This document shows, one piece after another, positions 24,152-41,615 of a DNA stretch of 64,000 nt (the stretch's first letter is position 1; each line of letters starts with the position of its first letter). The position numbers and the translations under genes are program-made. Under the pieces are notes generated by a model, which saw nothing but the letters and a program-made list of their open reading frames with translations, was not told the DNA's origin and ran no database searches. Origin of the DNA: Phytoseiulus persimilis (taxonomy: Eukaryota > Arthropoda > Arachnida > Mesostigmata > Phytoseiidae); the NCBI GenBank assembly GCA_037576195.1, contig CM075101.1, forward strand, positions 31,062,001 to 31,126,000, given 5' to 3'.

Positions 24152-24917
24152 CGCCACTGAATTGGCGCTTCATTTGCCGCGGCTTTGGGACCCAGAAATC
24201 TCGTGCTCGACCATTATGCCTGGACAGCTTAGCCCGAAGTCATTGCTAGGTCCCGGTCGTTCTCGCTCAGGAAGTCATATCGAGAACCGAGCAAATCGAA
24301 TAAGTCACCAACCATGTTCAACAGGTGAATCTTATACGGACCCGGGAGACGCGGGTAACCATCTGCCTTCCTCGTCCCGAGAGATCCAGAACTTCGAGAA
24401 GCTTTACGCAAACCCCGTCCTGTCCTCTGGAAGTCGTGAGTCAACTCGACTCTTGAGAGAAACATCCGAGCCATGCGATCATGAAACCGTCAAGCTCATG
24501 GGCGCAAAAGTACTTCTCAAGTAACAGCTGGATCTCAAGCAAGAATCCAGCAGCGTGTCCTGGATGCGTGAACGAAGGTTCTCCCGGAGTTCAGCCCGAC
24601 CTTTTGCTCCCACCGTGATGCCCCGAAAAGATCTGGATACCTCAGCGCAGGGAATGCCTTGAGAGATACAGAAGTTATGCGGCCCAGAATGGAATCGAGG
24701 TACCTGGCGCAGGGGTTCTGTCTCAACTTCGGAAAGGGTTCGTAGGCTCTGGAGCCCTCGCTCGTGAAATTCACCGCTTCTGGCGGCGCCGGTGACGCTG
24801 CTGCGTGGCGCTGGTGCAGCCCACAGCCGCTCGTATGGGGTCATTGACGACAGCACCGCAAGCGTCCAAACAACACACCGGTGAGTCGTCAGCTGTTCGC
24901 AAGAAACGGACTCAGTT

Positions 24918-26821
24918 ATGCCTGCTGAAGACACTCTATCGAAGCGCGTGAAAATGGCCGCTGTCGACTCTGCTTCGTTTTTGATTCAGGTAAAGTTAGT
25001 ACATCAGTCGTTCCTGGTGGAGTTTATTCACGAACTTCGCGAGCCCAGCTGGTGTCGAACGATCAACTTCTCTCTCGCGAAATCACTGCTCTCTTGTTCG
25101 AATGAATCTCCCGTAGCTCAGCTCAGATCGTTGCGTGAATAGAGAAGCATTCAGTTATTCCATGCCTGTACCGACTCAGAGCGACCTCACCTGGGCTGAT
25201 GCCACGACTGAAGCTGAGCGGAGACAGTACAGGATTTTCCTCATTCCGCAAGTGGACATGAAGCACCCGAAAGAGTAACGCCTAATTGTTGACGACGGGT
25301 GCTGACAAGGTTACTCGGCTCGCTAGCGAAATGAGCAAAAACCATGGATTTCAGGAAGCCGTTACCGCAGCGTACCGCTACCGAAATTATCTGGCGCTCA
25401 TCGGTTTCCTGTACTGCGGCAAGCTGGGATGCGCTGTTACGTCTCGTGTATACGAAGCTTTCAAAGTACACATGCTTTCACGCCTCTGGAAGACTGATCT
25501 GAAAAAGTACGGGCCGTGGGCTCTCGTCACCGGCTGCACTGAAGGAATCGGGAAAGAATACGCGCGGCAACTAGCCGCTCGAGGACTCAATATTGTCCTT
25601 GTGAGCCGGAACCAGACGAAACTGGCAGCCAAGAAGAAAGAACTCGGTGAGTTTAGAACATTTTAAACAGCGCGATGACTGCGGTTAGATACTTACCTGA
25701 GCGCCCCCCCCCCCTCCCTTCCAGAAACAACGTATAAGGTGGAAACCAGAGTTGTTGTTGTTGATCTTTCTGAGGGTTTCGATGTGTACGGGACGATCTG
25801 GCCACAGATCGAAGGACTCGAAATCGGTATACTCATCAACAATGCCGGTGTCATGTACGACCAACCGTCGCGGTATGTTGCGGGAGGTTCTCATCGAAAG
25901 ATTCAATTTTATACACCGTGGATATTGAGATCGAGTCTGGTCAGATGACACCTGTCCATTTCCGACAGATTCTGCAATGTTCCGCTCAAGAAACTGAACG
26001 AACATATTACCATCAATATGCAAGCGGTCATGTTGATGACTTATATGATCTTACCACAAATGATAGCGAGGTGAGTTCATTGGCTTCCTAATGAGCCATA
26101 ACTCTGCACGCCCAGGATCTCCAAACCGAAGATTTTCCCCGAAAGCTCCAGAAAGGGGTGACTGATGATCCTTTTCTTCTTCAGGAAAAAAGGACTCATC
26201 GTCAACATGTCTTCCATCGCCGCGTATTACCCTCTGCCACTCATGACAGTCTATTCTGCATCAAAGGTGATGCACCCGTTCAATGTCTGGGATCGTTCTA
26301 TACTTTCTAGTCGAGTCTCTCACGAAATGACCGAGCAATGACACCGATTTCGATTCTCCGGCAGGCTTTCGTTGACTGGTTCTCTCAGGGCTTGGATGTA
26401 GAGTACAGATCTCAAGGAATCGAGGTCCAATCGCTTATACCTTCATACATCTCAACGAATTTAGTGAGGTTCTCCAATTTTCTGTCGACGCCATCGTTCA
26501 TCGTTCCCGATGCGAAACGCTTCGTGAGCTCCGCCCTCGATACAGTAGGATACTCGAGACGAACGACTGGGTTCTGGTCGCATGGCCTTCAGGCAAGTCA
26601 TACTCTTGGCGTACTCACTGTTCTGTTCCTACGCAGTATTCGCCTCCAAGCTACCCGAATGCGAGAGCCTAAAGTATCGGAAACCTGCCCTCACTGAACT
26701 TTAATTTTGCTTGAATCTCTTGCAGTACTGGTCCATGGAACACGTTCCGCAGTGGCTGTGGAGCATAAATTCTCAACTGATGTTCCGAGCCATCGATAAC
26801 TCTGTTGAACGGAAGTTTTGA
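24918..26821 (+). CDS. Very-long-chain 3-oxoacyl-CoA reductase / 17-beta-hydroxysteroid dehydrogenase 12 type SDR
   Basis: Six exons join in frame: 25331 or 25355-25646, 25725-25872, 25969-26070, 26185-26266, 26365-26592 and 26726-26821 (TGA). From ATG 25331 the protein is 323 residues, close to the roughly 312 of human HSD17B12. An N-terminal hydrophobic segment precedes [18 protein letters not shown]. The cofactor motif TGCTEGIG is at 67-74, NNAG at 144-147, catalytic Ser at 199 (NMSS) and YSASK at 212-216. The family reduces 3-ketoacyl-CoA in ER fatty-acid elongation and some steroids. The C-terminus (VERKF) lacks the usual lysine-rich ER signal. An alternative first exon, 24918-24989 with donor CAG|GTAAAG, splices in phase 0 to 25355 and would give 339 residues. 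The fifth intron has a GC donor. A plus-strand AATAAA lies at 27133. Confidence 0.9.
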
Positions 26822-27944
26822 GAAGGGAAGAAGCAAACTCCAATAAGATCTCACGTGATATCCCAACAACACTAGCCGCCCATGTATTCGAGGAGCGATT
26901 TATCCTCATCGCTCAATGTCTGGTCTGGGTAACATCCTAACTGAATGGTGTTTCAAAACAAATGGGATGAAATCTTGTTTGGATTCGCTCTCCTCCCATT
27001 CAGCTGGAAGGTAAAGAAAATCAACTCTTAGTGTATGAGCTGGACTGCGCAAAGTTTGCCCGTAGTGCGTGATTCGCAACAGAGAGCACGGGAATCGCTA
27101 CGCGCGAGAATTGGAGATGCTACCTTATGTTGAATAAATTTAACGATAAATAGATGTAACGAGTTGCTCAGTGGGACCTGATGTCGCCACAGATACCGCG
27201 AACAGGAATGGCAGCCGCGAGGGCACGAAACGCGGCGACGAAAATTATCATCCCATCGGCGCCAATAACGGCGGGTACATGACAGCAATCAGCTACCTGT
27301 AAAGTTGAGACTTTCGCGAGCCTCCAGAAGTGCTCCGGCTTCGAAGCATAATTCAAGGAAATATATAGTTGGGACACAGGCCGCGGGTCGAATGAGTTGT
27401 CTACATACAGAGTGTTCATCGTGGATCGTGGCCTGGAACCCAGGCCCCTCCCTAGGGGTTCCTGGGGGTGAGAAGGTCCTGAGGTCTCCTGGCAGGCCAG
27501 CGGGGGCAGCCGAAGTGCCATCTGGAAAGATCTTCGCGTCATCGCAATCAAACATAAATTTACTCAATTCAGCCATCTTCGGCTTAGATCACCTTGTCGA
27601 GTCTCTGTCGGAAGTGTGTCCTCTCGACAGCGGGGCCATCGCATGTCCTGACGCCAGCCACCCATCTCTCATCGATACACCATCGACGGTCCATTCGATG
27701 ATTTCCGGCGTCTTGCCTTTCACCAAGGCGAGGACTGCATGGCGCTGCATTTCTTCGACCAAGTGATTCCTGCTCGATCGTGCTCCGACTATCTCGCAAA
27801 GCGAGTCGATTTCAAACCCAAGTTTTAAAAGATACGTTCGCACTCTGATGTTCTTTGGAAGATGCCAGCTTCCCGCGGGAGACCAGCTCGACATAAGAAC
27901 TCTTTCCCATCGAAAAAACTCTCGGAAACGGCTTCCCCGTGGTA
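26822..27944. other. Intergenic, no supported gene
   Basis: Minus-strand frames at 27289-27576 and 27589-27948 read partly like protein (EEMQRHAVLALVKGKTPEI), but have no family and no consistent splicing. They may be remnants. The interval borders the inverted repeat on the right. Confidence 0.3.
27133..27138 (+). promoter_or_regulatory. Possible polyadenylation signal of the SDR gene
   Basis: AATAAA on the plus strand 312 bases after the stop codon. It is the first canonical hexamer I see downstream of the gene. Confidence 0.35.
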
Positions 27945-28512
27945 GCATAGCCTCAGATGCAAGAATCTCTGATGTCGGTAACTCAGATGCCAGAATGAAA
28001 CACTCTCCCGATTCTCGATAGGTTCCCGCTGATTTAGCGGGTTATTGGAGGCGGCGTATGAAGTTTGGCAGAACCGGAAGCTCAATGGCAAAATCTCCAG
28101 CTCCACTGGGCCTAGCCCAGAGAACCTCCCTCACTCCTCACGGGCCAAGAGAATCAGCGCGAGAACTACCCTGTGAATATGATAATTGCCGACCGACGTG
28201 GGAATTTTTGCGACGTCCTCATTGCGGGTCTCCAGACCTGAGTTCCTTCCCTAACCCCCATGCATTTGGAAAGGAACCACCGAGCTAGCGGTCTGAAAGC
28301 CAAGCTAAGGCTGTGCGAGTTTTCGGCGAAGTGGGCTGCGACCGCTCGGAAGGCAGGAAGGATCGCTATTCTAGTTCGCCTCGGATCTCGCTTGTTGCAG
28401 ACGCCGGAGACGCTTTGCTCCCCAATCCGCTTAATCAGCGCGGACCTATCCAGCATCGGGAGAGTGTTGTATTCTGGCATCCGAGTCTCTGGCATCTGAG
28501 GCATAGCCTCTA
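27945..28512. repeat. Inverted repeat, about 70-110 bp arms, 370-bp loop
   Basis: The plus-strand stretch 27981-28048 matches the reverse complement of 28421-28486 at roughly 85% (shared words include CACTCTCCCGAT and GATAGG). Similarity continues more weakly outward to about 27945 and 28512 around CCTCAGATGC. This could be a foldback element or two divergent copies of a dispersed repeat in opposite orientation. Confidence 0.65.
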
Positions 28513-30144
28513 TGTGGGTGAGCAGAGCGGAAGGAGATAACCGATTCAAAACTCAGTCGAACCCATCACCAGCAGCCCAAAGAGAGAAAAAAAGGTGTCG
28601 TATCGGATAATGAACTTCGGTCAGTTCATCAAGGATTCAGGTGAACCAATGTGGTCGATGAACCTCAGCTTCGCCTTCAGAAGGAAGTCACATGATTTAG
28701 AGAACAACGCCGCGCATCAACTGAGATCGTACGCCGGGAGAGAAAAAACGGAACTGGAACGCCTCGGGTATCACTCAGTCAGCATTAGTGAGATGCTTTT
28801 GAATCATCGATAGAGCTTCGACAGAAATGGCGTACGAGAGGGCAGTCGCGAAGCTTTTGTGAAGGGCCGCCTTAGGCAGTTTTGCAGCGAGCGCTCAGTC
28901 GCCGCCGGGGGGGGGGAGATTTCAGAGTCATTTACAGGAATTAGATTCCCAGGACTCCAAGTACAGGAATTGTGCGTGAATGAGGCTCATCCGGCCGAGC
29001 CTTCGCCAGGAAGCTGATCGGTTTTAGTTTTGCTCAGCCACAGATAGGAAGTCCGGAAGTTCGACGGAAAATTCATTGGAGGAGCGACCGCCTGATGGCC
29101 CTGTATTCGCTGTTTCCCCGAGGAGTTAGAAGCGGAAATTCACGTGGTTGGCAGAGGACGCTCGGCCCCGGGTATCAAGTTTCCCAACAACGTATCCCTA
29201 GCAGACCGACACACTGCCGAATCGCGTCCCCGAGCACGCGAGATCAATCCCTTCCGAAACTCAGATAAAATATCCTCCTTTCAAGATGATTCTCAAAGGA
29301 GTGCATGCCCAGTGAATTGGGGAGAACGAGATATTACCGCGGGGCGTTGGCTACTTCGTTTGTTGGGTTTCTTTTCCCGATCTTGCCCGAATTCAGGAAC
29401 CTCAGGGAGCTGGAACCCCTGTGAGAACAGTAAACGCCTCGGGAGATTGTCATCGAGCCCTGAACCTTCTCGCTCTAAGCTGTGAAAGTCTTCGGTTCTA
29501 ATCGTTCCCTCGCTCAAACCATCGCGTCTCGTTGTCGGAAAGGTCTCCATATCACTGTTCGGCATCTGACGGATTGAATCACCTCAAAAGAATCGAGCTC
29601 CCTTCGATGTCGCCCGAGAATGTCGAATCGTCGATTCAGTTCTGATCATCTGCAGTTCGGCTCCATTGCAGCGGAACTAGATGAACAGCTTCCTTCATGC
29701 CCGCTTTGCGAGCAAGAATTGTGCAACGAATTGAATATCCCCGGAATATTCCAAGAGCCGGCGATGGAGGTGTTCAACTGATGCCACTAAGCAACAACGC
29801 GGTGAGGAGGAACACTGCTCGGCATGAGCAATGACGTTGCTCATGCTTCCCTCCAGGGACTCGAGTTCACACTATCTGAATAGACTAGTCGAACCAGTTT
29901 ATCGATGCACCACTCATCAAGCGCTCCGAGAGAGTATGGACGTTCGAGGAGCTCCGATCCGCCCTAAGGTTGCATTTAGGACGCATGTGGACATAAATAA
30001 TTTCGGATAAACGGGCCTCATTCGCTGGCTTCAAGCCAACGGGTAAATCCCACGAACATGCTCAGGTTCTCACAATAACAGTTACTGCAGACGAGCTCTT
30101 TGCCTGTGCTGCACGGGATCTAAGACAACAGAGAAACTGTGGAC
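28513..30144. other. Gene-poor interval
   Basis: No exon supported. An 11-base G run sits near 28907-28917. ORFs are under 115 codons. Confidence 0.4.
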
Positions 30145-30499
30145 CCTGACCAGTGGCGTGGCCAGGATTTTCCTTGGGGGAGGCTGCATTTTCTTTCCTT
30201 CCGTCCACCTTTCCACGGGTTCTGCGTCACCCTGGAGAAACCTCCCATTTATGTTCTCCCGAATCATCCATTGAGAATCTATGAAATCTACCCATGTAGG
30301 GAGTCTCATGAACACTGTGGGATCGTCTTGTCAACAGCAACAGGAGCTTAAGCCAACAGGAGCACCATGATTTCATAAAGATGAATCGGAAGCTTCGTCG
30401 GTCGGAAGACACAGATTCCCGTTCGGTCGCAGCCTTCGGTACCTCGGACCTCTGGCGATGTTTCCCTGGCCTGGAATCCTGGCCACGCCACTGGTCAGG
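30145..30499. mobile_element. MITE-like element with 25-bp perfect terminal inverted repeats
   Basis: CCTGACCAGTGGCGTGGCCA followed by GGATT at 30145-30169 is repeated exactly in reverse complement at 30475-30499, giving a 355-bp element. The inner part has no transposase frame. CAGTGGCG(T)GGCCAGGATT-type ends are known from non-autonomous DNA transposons in many animals. No clear target-site duplication is visible at the outer ends, so the true boundary may be CAGTGGCG at 30151. Confidence 0.75.
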
Positions 30500-31101
30500 A
30501 TTCCCCCGTCATTCGTTCGGGGCCCGAGGCGAAACGAAGTTTGGGAATCAGTCGTCTAGTAGGGAGACCATTCCAGATGGGTTGAATGAAAAGAGGGCTC
30601 CCCCTTCAGCGGTGTTCATATGAGAATCCGCTTGAAGAGATACCGTCGGACCTGCCGACAGTATCTTATCTCGCGCGACTTCTTCGGCCGACTTCAGGAG
30701 GGTCAACTTGGACAACTGCGGTTCCCTCTCGGGACATAGATGCCCCATGGACACGGCCCGTTCGTTCTCGCTCTCTGAGCATGAGCCATCTCAAAAATCA
30801 ATAAAATGACAGCGAATCGTGTGACAGGCCGAAGCGCGGTTCAGAAAAAGAGAGCCAGATAGCTACGAACCAAGGTCAACACGCATTTTTTAAACTTTCT
30901 TCAACAGTCTGCGACCGGATCCGATTGTCTCGCTTCAACCTGAGTCCCGTCGATGACAGTTCGTATAGGCAGCTCATCCGAGGGTCGCCCGATTGATCTC
31001 AGCCAAGCCATGATAAGCTCACAAGATAGTCCCGGCTGGTCTCTGTTCACATGAGCTCGACATCCGTAATAGCCAGTAAAGCTATACCAGTGCCGTTCCT
31101 G
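30500..31101. other. Intergenic, nothing recognised
   Basis: Right flank of the MITE and 3' flank of the minus-strand exon that ends at 31102. Only short frames. Confidence 0.4.
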
Positions 31102-31384
31102 TTACTGGAAAGTCATCTCCGAATCGAGGGTCGGTGATTCCATGAGTCCGGAGCGTGGCCGAACTTTCAACTTTGTCTTTTCCCCTCGAACCGTCTTTGG
31201 ACTAACGTCTGATGTAGGAGCCGCCGCGGAAACCACCGTCTGAAAGCCGTTCACCCGTTTGGTGGCCTTGAGTATTCCGACCAAACGTCCCTTTCCGCAG
31301 ACAGTCGTTGTTGTGTCAGCCGGCAGAGCTGTGTGGTAAGATAGCCTGGCCAATGCCACCCTAAGTTCAGCATCCAGTGACCAG
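31102..31384 (-). CDS. Terminal exon of an unidentified gene
   Basis: After acceptor CGTACTTTTGCCACAG the minus strand is open for 94 codons to a TAA at 31102-31104. It reads WSLDAELRVALARLSYHTAL and then a Lys/Ser/Thr-rich tail. The exon needs two carried bases from the previous exon. The minus-strand exon at 32640-32963 ends in phase 0, so another exon or a separate gene is implied. Family unknown. Confidence 0.45.
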
Positions 31385-31522
31385 CTGTGGCAAAAGTACG
31401 TGGAACTTCACGGTGAGCTCTACAGTTTTTCGTATCAACTGATCATGTGCATTCCATCGCCGATTCCCTGCGAAGAGTCGCTCTTCGCAGTTCGGCGGAG
31501 GTCACGACAGAATTATTGCTAG

Positions 31523-32252
31523 ATGTATTCGGAAAACGACTTCCGATACTATATTCTGAGTTCCGTCACTGGGAGTCTCTTCCATCATCTACAGAGTGAG
31601 AGGACGATGAAAAATTTGTTGGCGATCCGAGCCTTCCCTCCGATTTGGTTTAGTGACCCTGTTGCGATGACTCCGACCGGTTATGCACCGACTTCCGCTA
31701 CGGGCTCCTCCATTCCTAAAGCAGCACAAGATATCTCCTGTTTGACAGAAAGGCCCCCGCGCCGATGTCTGATCACTGATTTTGAGGAATTCTTCGACTG
31801 TTCATGCGGGAACAACGCACCGAATTACCGTTTTCCCCGGAATCTTCCTTCTCTGAGCTCTACGGATTGGAGTTGGGATCGCATCGCACAATGCTCTGGC
31901 TTGTTGAATAATGCTCTAGTATCGCCTGTTGTGCGTAGCCCTTCACGGTGGGATATCAGCACTTTTGCGAATGGCCGCATGCCCTTATACCGGATCAGCT
32001 ACGCAGTCATGACTCTCTGTGGATGCAGGGTGGTCGCGCCTAGGGAGCTATCCAATCTCACTAGAGATCGGAATGAACGTATGTGGATGTCAATGCAGCG
32101 ATAATGGGAACAGTCACTTTGGCTGTGCAGGGCCGATGTTCAAGAAGTACAAAGAGTCGGAAACAGCGTCGGAGCTGCAGAGTTTCCCGACGTCTACATC
32201 TGAACAAGTACATCTCGATGAATTTTTTGTGAATCTCTTTGAAGAGATTTGA
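31523..32252 (+). CDS. Unidentified two-exon gene
   Basis: Exon 31523-32078 starts with ATG and is open for 185 codons. Its donor GAAC|GTATGT and the acceptor TTTGGCTGTGCAG at 32130 delimit a 52-bp intron. The second exon 32131-32252 joins in phase and ends in an acidic tail (HLDEFFVNLFEEI, TGA). The product would be 225 residues with no signal peptide and no recognised domain. The minus-strand reading of the second exon looks like a shadow. The gene lies between two minus-strand exons and may be nested. Confidence 0.45.
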
Positions 32253-32639
32253 CATTCCCCTGTTCAATGTGAATTCTCGATCCGTTAGAATCTTGTAGGG
32301 AACGGTGAAGTCGATACAGAAGATTTCCAGCCGTCTAGTGAGTCATTCGCAATGCTACGTGTCGGTTCGCGAGGCTCTGCGCGGCTTCGATAGCGGCGGA
32401 ATCCGTTCCCACCAGAATTGGATGAGGAAGGACTCTCTCACATCTCTATGATGCTTGTGAATGGAAGCCGTGCATGGAAATATTCAGAACTTTCATGGGC
32501 CGTTTTCAGAGGAGACGGAGCCATCAGTGAGGCGTTGCGGTGCTTCGAGCTTCAACGGATTCCGCGAACTTTCAGCCGAGTCTGAGTTTCCCGACAGACA
32601 GAGCGGTGGTCCTTTGCATCCACTGTGATCATTCCTCAC

Positions 32640-32963
32640 AGGCTGAAGGTGTTGAGGCTCTGGAGCGCTGATGGGAACGGTTCTGGAGAATGATAAGATT
32701 TCATACTGAAAATCCTCGATATCCGCAGAGGTGAGTTCAACGAGGCTGCATTTGGTTCTGTTGTCGATCATCCACTCTGATGTCGACAGTTTTATCCCGT
32801 GAACTGCCAAGAGGCCGAAGACGGGGAGGCGAACGAAAAGACACCGTATAATTCGGACATTCTCGTCGCCTTCGTCACCTGCGGTCTCGTGTGCCATGAA
32901 ACTCGACGACCCTGACTCGGCCACCTCTGTACCGAGCGGTCGGAGAGCTTTATAAGTTCTCAT
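32640..32963 (-). CDS. Possible first exon of an unidentified gene
   Basis: ATG at plus 32961-32963 opens a 108-codon frame that ends at donor CAGCCT|GTGAGG. It has an acidic segment, then FVRLPVFGLLAVHGIKLS, then a polar part. It lies on the same strand as the terminal exon at 31102-31384, but the phases do not join directly. Family not recognised. Confidence 0.35.
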
Positions 32964-33205
32964 GGAGATGTTGGAACTGCAGTTGATTCATTCAAGAACG
33001 CGACACCTACCGTTGAATCGGGGCTGGTAAACGTGTTCTGAAGTTTTTGCATTTTCTGGATCCTAGGGAATGCCGTGGCGTTGAGATCAACGCTATCGAA
33101 TCACCTCGCGATTGTAGGAAACACGCTTGACCAACAGGGTCCGCGGACACAGACCACCCTCGTCGGTCAGCGTACATCACGTTCCATAGACGGTGCTCTA
33201 TTACG

Positions 33206-33601
33206 ATGATTGCAGCTCCCGTGTTCCTGGTTACCATCCTGGCCCTATTTGCTCTGATCTTGATCGTAGATGCTACCTTCAATTCGCGTGAGTTTAGAAC
33301 GAATGCTTCGTACCCGATTTAACCGTCACTGATTAACGGTCACTTCATTTCGCGCACTGGTGTTGCAGGCGTGAGTCCAGATCGCTCCTCTCTCTCAGTG
33401 GAGCGTCCACTTACTGAAAATGTTCTCCCATTACAGCGTACCCGCCCTGGAAGCACAGTGAAGCAAACAGCCCCCTTGAAGAGAAGTTCGTCCGGAGAAC
33501 ATCGAGTCCTCGCAGAGGGAGGAGTAGGACTCTCTCTCTGCCGGCTCAGACCCACCTTGACTTTATCTAGATTGTTGATTATCTTGCCAATGCATCTGTG
33601 A
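33206..33601 (+). CDS. Possible short secreted peptide precursor
   Basis: ATG at 33206 starts a strong signal peptide (MIAAPVFLVTILALFALILI, then VDA). The exon ends at 33287 with donor GTGAGT in phase 1. Two acceptors fit: GTTGTTGCAG at 33368, giving a product ending at TGA 33599-33601, and CCCATTACAG at 33436, giving one ending at TAG 33568-33570. Both short mature products are basic and contain dibasic or Arg-rich sites, so a processed peptide is possible. The TAG of the shorter form is itself inside an acceptor-like TTTATCTAG, after which the frame stays open. No peptide family is recognised. Confidence 0.4.
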
Positions 33602-34831
33602 TAATACTGCACATCCTCGGCGCGACAGAGGGAGTCATGCTGCTATCAGTTCCTCCTGTTAAAAGTGATCCCGCGAGATTTAATTTTTGATACTGTCTAC
33701 ACTCATGTGGGGTGGATATTGTTAACCCACAAATAACTCACGAAGAGATTTTCGAAAGAAAAATTTCAGAAGGTAAACTGCTCTTTGCTCACTGATGGGC
33801 TATACTGCTCGGCTGCTCTCGAATAATAAACACGTTCTGCTTGCTCTTACGGACATTCGTTCCTTACTCGTGATCGTTTTTCGTAGAATCTCTGGGTGGT
33901 GGACTGACACGATCGGCCCAGGAACTACTTCAGTTTTCCTGGTGAATTCCGAACCGCGAAGGAAGTTTTGCCCGGAATTTCCTCTTGTGGGTTTTGTGAT
34001 CGAAAATGAGTTGAATGGATGGTGGCTAAGGAGAAAGTTCCCTTGGAGCGGAGAGTTTTCCCGTTTTGCGAAATCAGCTACAGCCTACGGCTCCGTCCAG
34101 CTATCAGATTTGGTTTTGGAAACGAGATGTCGAGCTGCAGGCGGCTCCCAAACCCGGGAATCCGCCGAATTATTTTTTTATGCTGACTGTGCTTCCCCCG
34201 CATCCTTGAGTGTGGAATCAATTCCTGCTTCGAAAGCAGACTTTCGGAAATCTCCAGAGACAGTGGAGTGGCACAAGCGGCCGGCAACTAATTTCGAGGG
34301 CATAGTAGGCATTCATTGCGGAGCTAAGAATTTCCAAACACTTCGCGCCTGAAGTGGGAAAATCCCGCTATGTATTCTAACGCTAATTTTTTTTCTCAGC
34401 GTGGGCTGGGGGGGGGGGGGGGGGGGGGTAGGAACAGAATAACATGCGGAATTGCTGGTGAAGGACTTGACCAGTCTCTCTCTGTGGGAACTTTCATGGT
34501 GATCTTGTGGGATCTGTTTCATGGAATTTCTTAGGAATATACCGAGGTCTTCTGAGAACGTATGGAGATTGATTCCAGAGGGCAAATGATTCTAGAGGCG
34601 GGAGTGGGGGTTTTCTGCAACTGTTCTCCTCGGAATCGTGAAACCAGCAACTTGAGTGGCGGATGAACGAGCGCGATAGGATCGAGGCAGGAAATCCGTC
34701 GAGGGTGGAGTTCAAACTTGGGCTTGCATTCAAAGTGATTTCAGAACCTTGAAGCACCTATTTTTTCGAAATGTGGGTCAAGTCGTCGTCAAAATGATGA
34801 ATATTCGAGCATTCGGCTCCTAGAACTCAGT
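33602..34831. other. Intergenic, contains a 21-base G run
   Basis: A plus-strand frame at 33795-34352 is 185 codons long, but has no splice or family support. The G homopolymer lies at 34408-34428. This is the 3' flank of the GH31 gene. Confidence 0.4.
34408..34428 (+). repeat. Poly-G tract (21 G)
   Basis: Uninterrupted run of G on the plus strand. Such runs are prone to sequencing and assembly length error. Confidence 0.9.
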
Positions 34832-41615
<6,784 letters not shown>

